A stretch of 42,309 nt of DNA from Planctomycetota bacterium (GTDB taxonomy: Bacteria > Planctomycetota > Planctomycetia > Planctomycetales > Planctomycetaceae): the NCBI GenBank assembly GCA_018242565.1, contig JAFEBR010000395.1, positions 1-42,309 of the forward strand, in the 5' to 3' direction. The notes beneath the pieces were generated by a model. That model ran no database searches. It saw nothing but the letters and a program-made list of their open reading frames with translations, and was not told the DNA's origin. The number at the start of each line of letters is the position of its first letter. Within the stretch, counting starts at the first letter, position 1. Positions 1-8,628 of this stretch are shown in pieces. Both the position numbers and the translations under genes were made by a program.

Positions 1-116
1 AAAGTACGGTCGGCCAGGGGACCACTTTCATTCTGAAACTCCCGCTGGCCGGCACCAACACCAAGAAGTCCGCCATTCCGCCACGAACTGCGCAGCAACT
101 TGGCGCGACAGGCTGA
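1..116 (+). CDS. Sensor histidine kinase, C-terminal end (partial)
   Basis: Only the last 37 codons are inside the window, read from base 3 to the TGA at 114-116. The visible residues contain GQGTTFILKLPL, which matches the end of the HATPase_c domain of histidine kinases (G-x-G-T-x-F-x-[IV]-x-L-P). A tail of about 25 residues rich in Thr, Lys and Ala follows. The N-terminal sensor and the phospho-accepting histidine lie upstream, so the stimulus cannot be inferred. The identification rests on this one short motif. Confidence 0.6.
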   Translation, partial: STVGQGTTFILKLPLAGTNTKKSAIPPRTAQQLGATG

Positions 117-179
117 TTTCAGCGAGTTGGGCCGCGTGCGAGCATCCCGCACGCGGCACGGGTACAATCACGGGCAATC

Positions 180-1025
180 ATGTCGGCCCGGAATCTACTC
201 ATTGACGGCTACAACCTGCTGCACGCAGCAGGCATGGGGAAGCTCGACTACCAGCCGGGCGAACTCCTGCGTTGCCGAACGCGGTTGTTGCGCCTGCTGC
301 TCGACCGCCTGACGATCGCCGAGATTCGGGCAGCAACGTTGATTTTCGATGCCCGCGACCCACCCCCCGATCGACCATCGGAATTCACGGTCTCCGGATT
401 AAAAGTCCGGTTTGCCAATCCCGGGGGTGACGCCGACGTCATGATTCGCAATTGGCTGGCAGTCCACCACACCCCCCGGCACGTGACTCTGATTTCGAGC
501 GATAAGGAACTGCAACGTGCTGCCCGGGCCTGCGGTGCACGTTTCAAAAGCAGCCAGGCGTTTCTCGCTGACCTCGAAACACGCCGGCAGGGAAAGCGTG
601 CCGGCCGCCCCTCCGACAGCGACGACGATAAACCGGATTTTTCGCTCGCCGGAGGCCAGGCCAATTATTGGCTCGCGGAATTTGGTGAATTCACAATTTC
701 AGAGCCCGATCCTGAACCACCGTCCGATGAAGCACCCGGGACCTCTACGGCATCGACAACGCCGCCAGCCCAGAGTGCCGGGGGCGACGCTCCGCAGGGA
801 CCATCCCGACACGGCAGACCACGGCGGCGGCGGTCCGCTCAGCCGGCCGATGATTCCAAGCCCACCGGCGACATCGATGCGGCAGAACTGGAACGCTGGG
901 CTCAGGGACTCGAGTCCTCGCTGACCGATCTCGAACCCTCTGACGACGAACGTCGGCGACTCGAACTCGAGCGTTGGCTCGCGCAGGAACAGGCCAAAGA
1001 TCAGGCACGCCGGTTCGGCAAATAG
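180..1025 (+). CDS. YacP-like NYN domain protein (putative RNase)
   Basis: A 281-residue protein with an N-terminal NYN (PIN-like) nuclease fold of the YacP/Rae1 type, about residues 1-125. The acidic residues expected of the metal site are visible: Asp9 in LIDGYNLLHAAG, Asp84/Asp86 in GGDADVMIRNWL, and Asp108 in ISSDKELQ. Family members such as Bacillus Rae1 cut mRNA on the ribosome; that role is known for the family and only inferred here. Unlike the usual protein of about 170 residues, this one continues with a Pro/Ser/Asp-rich linker (about 165-225) containing a basic RPRRRR patch, and ends in a charged helix (about 235-281) that could bind RNA or a partner. The stop at 1023-1025 faces the glycosyltransferase across a hairpin. 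No strong ribosome-binding site precedes the ATG. Confidence 0.8.
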   Translation: MSARNLLIDGYNLLHAAGMGKLDYQPGELLRCRTRLLRLLLDRLTIAEIRAATLIFDARDPPPDRPSEFTVSGLKVRFANPGGDADVMIRNWLAVHHTPRHVTLISSDKELQRAARACGARFKSSQAFLADLETRRQGKRAGRPSDSDDDKPDFSLAGGQANYWLAEFGEFTISEPDPEPPSDEAPGTSTASTTPPAQSAGGDAPQGPSRHGRPRRRRSAQPADDSKPTGDIDAAELERWAQGLESSLTDLEPSDDERRRLELERWLAQEQAKDQARRFGK

Positions 1026-1084
1026 CGGCAACGGCACTCGTTTCCGACCAGACAATATCGGGAACATTTTGCCCAGGCATTCGT

Positions 1085-1114
1085 CCAGTCAGCCCCCTGG
1101 TCGACGCTGACTGG
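1085..1114. terminator. Hairpin between convergent genes
   Basis: A perfect 9-bp inverted repeat (CCAGTCAGC at 1085-1093 and GCTGACTGG at 1106-1114) with a 12-nt loop lies in the 99-bp gap between the convergent yacP-like and glycosyltransferase genes. No U-tract follows on either strand, so a shared terminator is inferred from position and stem strength only. Confidence 0.45.
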
Positions 1115-1124
1115 CCAACGTCCT

Positions 1125-1946
1125 TTATGCCGCCCGGCGGTGGATTTTCTGTTTCACGGCGGTCGCAATTTCCCGTTCGGGATGCAAGCCCCATTTCTTC
1201 AGAAAACGAACGTACGATTTCAGATGCAGCAGGGCATCCTGCGAGAGCAGGTTCTTGCTGGCCCGTTGCTCGAGATGGTAGCACCACGTCTGGCCATTCA
1301 TCATCACGCGCCAGCCGGCGCGGGACATGCGCAGGCAAAAATCGACGTCTTCAAAGTACTTGCGGAACCCGAGGTCGAAGCAGCCGATTTCAGCGACGGC
1401 TTCACGCCGCACCATCAGAAAGCAACCCGAGAGCCAGTCACAATCGAAGACGGCGGTCCGGGGCTTGTCGGTATGCAGGTAGTCGGCGACCACTCCGCCC
1501 AGCATCCGTGACAATCCCAGTCGGCGGGCGGCGATCGTCTCGAGCGTCTGGAATCTGCGCGCCGGGTAACCATAGGTCCCATCGGGATGATACAAGCCAC
1601 AGCCACTCACGCCGCAGTCCGGATGCTCGTCCATGAAGTGGACCATTTTCGACACCGACTGTTCGCTGGGCTCGAAGTACATGTCGGTGTTCAGCAACAA
1701 CACGTAACGCGCCGTCGCCACGTCGAGGATCCGATTCAGATTCGCCGCGTAGCCCAGACGCTGCTCATTGCGGACCACCAGACTGCCGGGCGACTGGGCC
1801 GTCCATTCGGCGACCCCGTCGGTCGAGGCATTGTCAACGAGAATCAACCGCATCTGCACCCCCGAGGCCGACTGTTTGAGAGTCGAGACCAGGGGGGACA
1901 TGAACTCGCGTTCGTACGTGTAGATGAAACCGACGTCGACATCCAT
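1125..1946 (-). CDS. Glycosyltransferase family 2
   Basis: A 273-residue GT-A fold transferase, probably cytoplasmic, that moves a nucleotide-activated sugar onto a polysaccharide or glycoconjugate; donor and acceptor cannot be read from sequence. Visible hallmarks are the nucleotide-binding strand LILVDNASTDG (about 34-44), the divalent-metal motif region LLNTDMYF (about 84-91), and the acceptor or catalytic segments CDWLSGCFLMVRREAV (about 169-184) and KYFEDVDFCLRM (about 196-207). These resemble rhamnosyltransferase-like GT2 enzymes. The ATG at 1944-1946 is preceded by AGAGG at a spacing of 6, which supports this start. No transmembrane segment is evident. It stands alone, with no neighbouring polysaccharide genes. 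Confidence 0.88.
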   Translation of the reverse strand: MDVDVGFIYTYEREFMSPLVSTLKQSASGVQMRLILVDNASTDGVAEWTAQSPGSLVVRNEQRLGYAANLNRILDVATARYVLLLNTDMYFEPSEQSVSKMVHFMDEHPDCGVSGCGLYHPDGTYGYPARRFQTLETIAARRLGLSRMLGGVVADYLHTDKPRTAVFDCDWLSGCFLMVRREAVAEIGCFDLGFRKYFEDVDFCLRMSRAGWRVMMNGQTWCYHLEQRASKNLLSQDALLHLKSYVRFLKKWGLHPEREIATAVKQKIHRRAA

Positions 1947-2028
1947 GTCGAACCTCTGTCGCTACGAAGAAATTGCCGGGAAGTCGTGTCGTCTGTCGCA
2001 GGGCGCGAACCGTTTCGCGCCGGCCGGT

Positions 2029-2598
2029 CTACACCTTGACGCGTTCAACGTACTCGCCGGTGCGGGTGTCGATCCGTACGGTTTCGCCTGTTTCAATAAA
2101 CGCCGGAACTTGAATCTCGGCGCCGGTTTCGACGGTCGCCGCCTTGGTGATGTTCCCCGAGGTGTTCCCGCGGACCGCCGGTTCGGTGTAGGTAATTTTC
2201 ACAACGATATGGGGCGGCGGTTCGACGCCGATGACACGATCATTCCAATACAGCAACTGGCAGATCTGGCCGTCCATCAGCCAGCGGACCCCGTCCCCCA
2301 TGATCTCGTCAGTCACGGTGTATTGTTCGTAGGAATCCTGATCCATGAATACGAGCGAGGTTTTATCGCGGTACAGGAACTGAGCTTCTCCCTTGCGCAC
2401 ATCGGCAGCTTCCAGTCCATCACCGCTCTTGTAGGTTCTGTCGATGATGGTATTCTTCAACAGGTTTCGCAGGCGGCATTTGTACAGCGCCTGTCCCTTA
2501 CCCGGCTTGACGAAATTGCACTCGAGCATGTCGTATGGTTCGCCTTCGATGACGACTTTCACCCCTTTGCGAAAGTCCCCGGCGTTAATCTGTGGCAT
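2029..2598 (-). CDS. efp: Elongation factor P
   Basis: A 189-residue EF-P, the same length as the E. coli factor, which relieves ribosome stalling at polyproline stretches. The three-domain layout is intact: the KOW-like N-domain opens with MPQINAGDFRKGVKVVIEG, and two OB domains follow. The modified loop reads FVKPGKGQAL, with the acceptor lysine at position 34 as in E. coli. The divergently placed epmB suggests this Lys receives a beta-lysyl group. The start lies only 50 bp from the epmB start, so both genes must share a very compact promoter region. The ribosome-binding site is weak (GAGA-like). Confidence 0.97.
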   Translation of the reverse strand: MPQINAGDFRKGVKVVIEGEPYDMLECNFVKPGKGQALYKCRLRNLLKNTIIDRTYKSGDGLEAADVRKGEAQFLYRDKTSLVFMDQDSYEQYTVTDEIMGDGVRWLMDGQICQLLYWNDRVIGVEPPPHIVVKITYTEPAVRGNTSGNITKAATVETGAEIQVPAFIETGETVRIDTRTGEYVERVKV

Positions 2599-2648
2599 TG
2601 GTCGGTCTCAGTAAATTTCAGGTTTGTGAACGGCCCGAAGCATATCAA

Positions 2649-3692
2649 ATGGTTTTTTTCTTTACCAGTTCCATTTCCGAGCCTGACGCCCTGAAAAAAC
2701 CGGCGAATTACGCGGAAAATGACTGGCATTCGGCGTTGGCACAGGCCGTGCGCGACCCCGATGAACTGCTCGATCGGCTCGCACTCCCCGAGTCGCTACG
2801 CGAACCGGCCCGCCAGGCGGCAGACAGGTTCCCGCTCCTGGTGCCCCGCAGCTACCTGGCCCGTATGCGTCCCCAGGATCCGGCCGACCCGCTCCTCGCG
2901 CAGGTCCTGCCTTTGGGGGCCGAAACGCAGCACGTCGATGGCTATCTCGCGGACCCCGTTGGTGATGCCGACGCCCGTCGAGCACCGGGTCTCTTGCACA
3001 AATACGCGGGACGCGCGCTGCTCGTCACCACCGGCGCGTGTGCCGTACATTGCCGGTATTGCTTCCGGCGGCATTACCCCTATGGTGAAGAACCCCGTCG
3101 CCTGGCCGACTGGGACCCGGCATTTGCCACACTTGCTGCCGACGACTCGATCCACGAAGTGATTCTCAGCGGGGGAGACCCGTTGATGTTGACCGATTCG
3201 CGGTTACAAGAAATCTGCCGTCGCATCGGCGACATCCCGCATGTTGCGCGTCTGCGTCTGCACACCCGTCTGCCGATTGTGCTCCCCGAACGGGTCACCC
3301 CCGAACTGCTGCAGGTGATCCACGGGGCCGGTCCCACTCCGATCGTCGTCGTGCATGCCAATCATCCTCGGGAACTTGTGGATGATTGTGCCGAGGCCCT
3401 CCGGCGACTGGTTCGCAGCGGCATGACCGTGCTGAATCAGGCTGTGCTGCTGCGCGGCATCAACGATCAGGTCGAAACGCAGATCGAATTGTGCGAAGCG
3501 CTGGTTGATCTGGGAGTCATGCCGTACTACTTGCATCAACTCGACCGCGTCTCGGGCGCGGCCCATTTTGAAGTTCCCGTGGAAACGGGCCTGACGATCA
3601 TTGAAAACCTGCGCCGGCATCTGCCGGGCTATGCCGTGCCCCGCTATGTACGGGAAACGGCCGGTGGCGAACATAAGGAGATCATTGGATGA
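2649..3692 (+). CDS. epmB: EF-P (R)-beta-lysine modification enzyme EpmB
   Basis: A 347-residue radical SAM lysine 2,3-aminomutase-family enzyme. The CxxxCxxC iron-sulfur motif is in GACAVHCRYCFRRH (Cys131, 135, 138). SGGDPLML and the C-terminal YYLHQLDRVSGAAHFEV are typical of EpmB and KamA. Its size (E. coli EpmB about 342) and position beside efp favour EpmB, which isomerises L-lysine to (R)-beta-lysine for transfer to EF-P Lys34, over a fermentation KamA. An in-frame ATG at 2592 would run into the efp start codon and add residues unlike the family, so the ATG at 2649 is preferred. EpmA, the ligase, is not in the window. Confidence 0.9.
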   Translation: MVFFFTSSISEPDALKKPANYAENDWHSALAQAVRDPDELLDRLALPESLREPARQAADRFPLLVPRSYLARMRPQDPADPLLAQVLPLGAETQHVDGYLADPVGDADARRAPGLLHKYAGRALLVTTGACAVHCRYCFRRHYPYGEEPRRLADWDPAFATLAADDSIHEVILSGGDPLMLTDSRLQEICRRIGDIPHVARLRLHTRLPIVLPERVTPELLQVIHGAGPTPIVVVHANHPRELVDDCAEALRRLVRSGMTVLNQAVLLRGINDQVETQIELCEALVDLGVMPYYLHQLDRVSGAAHFEVPVETGLTIIENLRRHLPGYAVPRYVRETAGGEHKEIIG

Positions 3693-4459
3693 ACCAACCC
3701 GACCGCCGACCCCGAGTACTGACTTTTCTGTGCCTGGTTGTTCTCGCCGTGCCCCGCCTGCTGGCGGCCGACGAAGCCGCCGACCGGCTCAATAAACGGC
3801 TGGATACGGACATTCAGCGTTTCACCGCCGAGATCGATGCCAATCCGCAGGATGTCGACAACTATTCACGCCGTGGCGATGCCTGTTTCTTTCGAGGCAA
3901 GTTCGCCGAGGCGGTCGCCGATTACGAACAGATGGTGAAACTGAAACCAGAACTCGAAAACTCGCACTGGCGGAAGGGGATCGCCTACTTCTACGCCGGT
4001 CGCTACAAAGACGCAGCTCATCAGTTCGAGATCTACCATTCGTTCGACAATGTCGATCGCGAAAATGGGATCTGGCGCTATCTGTCACAGCGCAAAGCCT
4101 TCGGCCGCGACAAAGCCCGCGAAGGCCTGCTCAAGTATGAAAAAGATGACCGGGAGCCATTCCCGGATGTCTATCGCCTGTTCTCGGGCGAACTGACAGG
4201 CGACGAAGTGCTCAAACGTGTTAACGCGGCCCAGATCTCGCCACAGGAAAAAACGCAGCGCTTGTTCTACGCCGAGTTGTACGTGGGGCTGAATGACTTT
4301 GTCGACGGCCGTCTCGACTCCGCTGAGCAACACCTGGAACAGGCCGTCAAAAACACCTGGGGCGCGAACGCCGGGGGTGGTCCGGGCTACATGTGGCACG
4401 TCGGGCGCGTGCATTACGCACAGCTTCTGGCGGCAAAAACCAAACCCGCCAATAAATAA
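3689..4459 (+). CDS. Secreted TPR-repeat protein
   Basis: A 256-residue protein with a probable signal peptide (basic MNQPDRRPR, then LTFLCLVVLAVPRLLAA), so it is likely exported. It carries two or three tetratricopeptide repeats at about residues 45-130 (DNYSRRGDACFFRGKFAEAV and SHWRKGIAYFYAGRYKDAA), followed by a helical domain of the kind found in planctomycete TPR proteins. The start codon overlaps the epmB stop (ATGA at 3689-3692), and AAGGAG lies 8 nt upstream inside epmB, so the two are translationally coupled. A link between a secreted TPR protein and EF-P modification is not obvious; the coupling may be only co-transcription. Function unknown. Confidence 0.85.
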   Translation: MNQPDRRPRVLTFLCLVVLAVPRLLAADEAADRLNKRLDTDIQRFTAEIDANPQDVDNYSRRGDACFFRGKFAEAVADYEQMVKLKPELENSHWRKGIAYFYAGRYKDAAHQFEIYHSFDNVDRENGIWRYLSQRKAFGRDKAREGLLKYEKDDREPFPDVYRLFSGELTGDEVLKRVNAAQISPQEKTQRLFYAELYVGLNDFVDGRLDSAEQHLEQAVKNTWGANAGGGPGYMWHVGRVHYAQLLAAKTKPANK

Positions 4460-4511
4460 GCCCCAGCAACCGCGGGGCGGCCTGCAGTTGCCTCGATGCG
4501 ACCAGTGGCCC

Positions 4512-5939
4512 TTACTCGGCGATGCCGTGCCGACGCAGCTTTTGCCGCAACGTGGCTCGATGCAATCCCAGCAGTTGCGCGGCGGCGGCCCGGTTCCCCT
4601 GACAATGCTCGAGCACAGCCGAGAGCAGGGGAGGCTCTACGAGTTGCAGAAAACGTTCGTACAATTGCGGATCAATGGCCTCCGCCAGCGCAGGAGCTGT
4701 TTCGTTCGTCCACGATTGAATCTCCCGCTGTACGCGGGAATCCACCGGCAGCACACCCTGCCCCTGGATGGCGATCGCCGCCGGTGCCGGGAGATGATCC
4801 GGAAGAATCTCGCCCCCGCGAGCCACGATGGCCGCATGTTCGATCGCATTGCGCAATTCACGGACATTCCCCGTCCAGGCACGTGTCCGCAGCGCGACGA
4901 TCGTCTCGGGAGCCAGTTGCCAGGCGGTCCCCGGTCTGGGTGGCGCAATCCGCTTCAGGAAATGCTCCGCCAACAATTGAATATCGTCGGGGCGTTCACG
5001 CAGCGGCGGGAGGTGAATCTGAAACACCCCCAGCCGGAAATACAGGTCTTCCCGAAACGCGCCCTGGGACACCAGTTCAGGCAGAGATCGGTTGGTCGCG
5101 GCGATGATCCGCACATCCAATTCGCGCGGCGCCGTTCCGCCCACCGGCAGAATCTCACGCTGTTCGAGGGCCCGCAACAGCTTGACCTGCAAACTCAAGG
5201 AAACGTCGGCAATTTCATCGAGCAGCACCGTCCCCTTCGCCGCCAGTTCCAGTAATCCCGTCCGGTCATCTCCCGCACCGGTGAACGCGCCCCGCGCATG
5301 GCCGAACAATTCGCTTTCAATCAGCCCGGAATTCAGCGCGGGAATGCAGACCGGCAGAAATGGCCCCAGCTTGCGACGACTGTGCCGATGAATTGCCCGC
5401 GCCACCAGTTCTTTGCCCGTGCCGCTTTCACCGGTTATCAATACGCCGACATCCGAAGCCGCAACCAGTGCAATCTGTTTGAAGACCTGCTGCATCGCCG
5501 CTGATGAACCGATGATCGCGGCCTCGGGTTCCGCGGAATCGGGAATTCCCGTGGTGACCGAACTGGGCACTTCGGTGCGCGAGGCCAAAGCCCGTTTCAG
5601 CACCGTGACGGCGACATCCAGATCGAACGGTTTGACGAGATAATCAAACGCCCCTTCCTCGATGGCCCGCACGGCCGTATCGAGACTGCCAAAGGCCGTC
5701 ATTACGACCACGGGCGTTTCGCCGATCTGTTTTCGCATCTCCCGAATCGCCGACAGTCCGTCGATCCCCGGCAGGCGCACGTCCATCACGACGACATCCG
5801 GGCGAAATCCGCGCGAGGTCAACCGCAACGACTCTTCCGCCGACGGACAGACGCGCACGGTGTGCCCGTCATCGGTCAGTGCTTCACGAATCGCCCAGCA
5901 GATCGCCGGTTCATCATCAACTATCAAGACATCCGACAT
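4512..5939 (-). CDS. Sigma-54-dependent response regulator (NtrC family)
   Basis: A 475-residue transcription activator with three domains. The receiver (1-120) has acidic residues at 8-9, phospho-acceptor Asp53 in VVMDVRLPG, and the conserved Thr and Lys (MTAFG, LVKPF). The AAA+ domain (about 140-370) has Walker A GESGTGKE (170-177), the sigma-54 contact loop GAFTGA (217-222) and Walker B VLLDEIAD. The C-terminal Fis-type helix-turn-helix is at about 425-475 (NRAAAAQLLGLHRATLRQKL). It should activate RNA polymerase with sigma-54 on receiving phosphate from the kinase encoded immediately upstream. GGGAAG inside the kinase end serves as ribosome-binding site. No clear -24/-12 target promoter was found in the window. 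Confidence 0.96.
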   Translation of the reverse strand: MSDVLIVDDEPAICWAIREALTDDGHTVRVCPSAEESLRLTSRGFRPDVVVMDVRLPGIDGLSAIREMRKQIGETPVVVMTAFGSLDTAVRAIEEGAFDYLVKPFDLDVAVTVLKRALASRTEVPSSVTTGIPDSAEPEAAIIGSSAAMQQVFKQIALVAASDVGVLITGESGTGKELVARAIHRHSRRKLGPFLPVCIPALNSGLIESELFGHARGAFTGAGDDRTGLLELAAKGTVLLDEIADVSLSLQVKLLRALEQREILPVGGTAPRELDVRIIAATNRSLPELVSQGAFREDLYFRLGVFQIHLPPLRERPDDIQLLAEHFLKRIAPPRPGTAWQLAPETIVALRTRAWTGNVRELRNAIEHAAIVARGGEILPDHLPAPAAIAIQGQGVLPVDSRVQREIQSWTNETAPALAEAIDPQLYERFLQLVEPPLLSAVLEHCQGNRAAAAQLLGLHRATLRQKLRRHGIAE

Positions 5940-7394
5940 TTAATCTTCCCGTTGCAGGTCAGCCCCGCGCAGGGAGCCAACGGTTTCCTCGAGATCCGCC
6001 GGGGCGACCACCGGGGTCACGGCCTCGCCAGGGACATACGCCGGCAGTTCAATCTGAAACAGCGTTCGTCCCTGCTCGCGTTTCCATGATATCCGACCGC
6101 CATGGTCGATCGACACCTGGCGGGCCAGGGCCAATCCCAACCCAACCCCCTCGGGCTTCGTGGTCACAAACGGATCAAACAACGAACTGGCCAGGACCGG
6201 TGCCGGACCGCGTCCGGAATCGGAGACTTCGAGTACCACCCTCGGCCCCACTCGCCGGGCCCCTAACGTCACATCTCCTCCTGATCCGGCCGCTTCGATC
6301 GCATTGGTCGCCAGGTTGAGAACGGCCGCCCGCAGACTTTCGGGTTCTGCCAGAACGGGCACCGCCCCCTCGGCATGCCAGACATCCAGGTTGACCGCCG
6401 CATGTTCGCAGGCCGGTTGCACCAGCAGCGCGACGTCGTCGAGTAACTGGTTGACGTCGGTCTCGCGGGGCGGACTGTGTTCGGCTTTGCCGAGTGCCAG
6501 TAACCCCTTTACTTGCGTTTCCGTCAACGACAATTGACGCAGTGCGACCCCCAGGCTCTGATCCTGCGGGGCACTCGTGCAACGACGCTGATGCAACTGC
6601 AGCGCCATGCGTGCGCCAGCGACTGCGTTGCGCAACTGATGCGCCAAACCGCCAGCCAGTTGGGCCAGCAGTCGTTCGCGTTCCGCCTGCTGAATCGTCG
6701 TCTGCATGGCCCGCAGTTGTGCCGACATACTGTTCACTGCGGCGACCAGTTCCTGAATTTCATCGACCCGGGAACCGACGGGAATTTCAGAGAAATCGCC
6801 AGCGGCGATCGCGGCGACCTGCTGCTGCAATTTGCGAATCCGCCGGCCAAACCTCTGGGCCAGCCAGCCCGACACAACCGCCGTTAACAGGACGGCGCCG
6901 CATCCAACCAGCAACGGGGGCAAAGCCGCCACCCACCGATCCCGCTGCCAGGTATCCACCGGGTACAGCACGTACAATCTGCGGACCGAGGCATCGCTCC
7001 GCGGATCGAGACGTGCCACGTAAAACTGCGTCCCCGCGACTTCCAGTCGGGGCTGATTCGCCAGTGTCTCCAGGCCACCGCCGGCCGGCAGACGCTCGGG
7101 CAACTGTGGCAGACGGTCAGCCTGGGGCAGTGTCGAACCCTGCAACCTTCCGGAACTGTCATACGCCAGAAAATGCGCGCCGGAAAACCCCCGCATTTTT
7201 TCGAGCACGCTGGCGTTCAACGGCACGCTCGTCTGATCCAGCGTGACGAGCAGGTTGCGCAGTTGCGACAGAGTCTGTGCGTCGCGCTGCCGGGCCGCGG
7301 TGGAGGCCGCCACGGCTGTTACGGCAATGACAGCCAACAACACCACCCCGGCAAAGGGAAACAGAATCTGATTACGAATTGACCAATGCATCAT
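5940..7394 (-). CDS. Membrane sensor histidine kinase (NtrB-like partner)
   Basis: A kinase of about 484 residues. TM1 is ILFPFAGVVLLAVIAVTAV near the N-terminus; a periplasmic sensor region of about 130 residues follows, then TM2 (LLVGCGAVLLTAVVSGWLA), a HAMP-like segment (QQQVAAIAAGDFSEIP) and the His box LAGGLAHQLRNAVAGARMAL. The ATPase domain shows NLATNAIEAAG (N box), VSDSGRGP (G1) and EGVGLGLALARQV (G2). The stop codon at 5940-5942 directly abuts the response-regulator start at 5939, so the two form one operon and a cognate pair. The His box has Gln after the His and Ala in place of the usual Pro. The start is taken at the tandem ATGs (7389-7394); an upstream in-frame extension lacks a ribosome-binding site. 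Confidence 0.93.
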   Translation of the reverse strand: MMHWSIRNQILFPFAGVVLLAVIAVTAVAASTAARQRDAQTLSQLRNLLVTLDQTSVPLNASVLEKMRGFSGAHFLAYDSSGRLQGSTLPQADRLPQLPERLPAGGGLETLANQPRLEVAGTQFYVARLDPRSDASVRRLYVLYPVDTWQRDRWVAALPPLLVGCGAVLLTAVVSGWLAQRFGRRIRKLQQQVAAIAAGDFSEIPVGSRVDEIQELVAAVNSMSAQLRAMQTTIQQAERERLLAQLAGGLAHQLRNAVAGARMALQLHQRRCTSAPQDQSLGVALRQLSLTETQVKGLLALGKAEHSPPRETDVNQLLDDVALLVQPACEHAAVNLDVWHAEGAVPVLAEPESLRAAVLNLATNAIEAAGSGGDVTLGARRVGPRVVLEVSDSGRGPAPVLASSLFDPFVTTKPEGVGLGLALARQVSIDHGGRISWKREQGRTLFQIELPAYVPGEAVTPVVAPADLEETVGSLRGADLQRED

Positions 7395-7701
7395 TGTCGC
7401 GGGGAATGCGGTCTGAAAGGCTGCCTGTGCCAGCATATCGTGGCAGCCTGGAGAGCGACAGAACAAGTTGCCCAGCGACCAGTTCGCGTTCAAATTTCCT
7501 CGCGGCCACGTCGATTCTCGGACAAAAAAACGCCGCTCGCGTCAAAGAATCACCGCGAGAAATAACTGGCGCGGCCCCCTATGGCGTTCCGGCCGAAGTT
7601 TCTGCGACTTGCGCTGCGACTTCGCACATAGCATGACCTTTGCCTTGCGAACGAGCCAGCGTCATCCCCAGTCCCCCAGCCTGCCATACGAGAGTCACGC
7701 C
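7395..7701. other. Divergent intergenic region, no gene seen
   Basis: About 307 bp separate the kinase start (minus strand) from the DUF1559 start (plus strand) and must carry both promoters. An open frame extends upstream of the DUF1559 ATG but its translation is basic and unlike the family, so I treat it as non-coding. I see no convincing hairpin or consensus promoter. Confidence 0.5.
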
Positions 7702-8615
7702 ATGTTTCATCGTCGCGGTTTCACGTTGATTGAATTGCTGGTTGTCATCGCCATTATCGCCGCCCTGGTGGCGCTCTTATTGCCTGCCGTGCAGCAGGCC
7801 CGCGAGGCGGCCCCGCGCAGTCAGTGCCGCAATCAACTCAAACAACTGGGGCTGGCACTGCAGAACTACCACAGCACGCATAATGTCTTCCCCCCGGGCT
7901 ATGTGGCCGGCGCCCCTTACCCGGCCACTTCCAATGGCTGGGGCTGGTGCGCTCAGATCCTGCCGCAACTCGATGGAGGTCCGCTCTGTAACTCGCTCAA
8001 TTTCAGCCTGCCCGTCGAACATGTGTCCAACCAGAAACTGGTCGCCACGTCGCTCCCGTACATGCTGTGCCCCAGTGATCTGACCGAGTCAGGTCAGGTC
8101 AGGTCGAGGTCACCGATGCCACCGACCGCATATTGATTCCTGCCGCCGGCGGTTCGAGTTACGCCGTAACCGTGGGAGACGACTCGTGTGACGCCGACGC
8201 CTTGAAGGGGAACGGCAGTTTCTACCGCAACAGCCGGACGCGCATCGCCGATCTGGTTGATGGCACCTCCAACACCGTCCTGGCGGGCGAACGCACCTTC
8301 GCCTACACGCAGGGCATCTGGAGCGGGGCCCCCAACGGCGGAATTTGCCGCCCCGGCACATTGAACCCCTGGCCCGGTGCGGTCGCCACCAGTCCCGTCT
8401 TCCTGCTGGTACACAACAATTACATCAACATCGTGACCGACAGCGACGGCGGACTCGACGACTTTTCCAGTCTGCATTCCGGAGGCGCGCAGTTTCTCTT
8501 CGCGGACGGCTCGGTTCGGTTCATTCCCAGCATTACCAGCGACGGTCCGCAACGCCGCGCCTTCTGGGGAATGGGCACGCGAGCCGGCGGTAAAGTTGTG
8601 ACGGGAATCGAATAA
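7702..8615 (+). pseudogene. DUF1559 (H-X9-DG) prepilin-like protein, frameshifted
   Basis: The gene starts with a type IV prepilin-like leader ([19 protein letters not shown]) at residues 4-22, then continues with [20 protein letters not shown] and CPSDLTES, all typical of the planctomycete DUF1559 family of secreted pseudopilin-like proteins. The frame ends early at 8134-8136. The rest of the family sequence follows in another frame: DGTSNTVLAGERT and the C-terminal HSGGAQFLFADGSVRF (H-X9-DG motif), ending at 8615. The break lies at a run of AGGTC units. Deleting one 5-bp unit restores one uninterrupted frame reading [20 protein letters not shown], so the lesion is a tandem duplication of 5 bp. 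It may be a real pseudogene, a reversible slippage state, or an assembly error. Confidence 0.85.
8088..8105 (+). repeat. AGGTC tandem repeat causing the frameshift
   Basis: Three full AGGTC units (8091-8095, 8096-8100, 8101-8105) preceded by a partial GTC (8088-8090) lie inside the DUF1559 gene. Two full units would keep the gene in frame; three shift it. The unit length of 5 is not a multiple of 3, so every gain or loss changes the frame. Confidence 0.85.
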
Positions 8616-8628
8616 CGCAACGTCCCGC

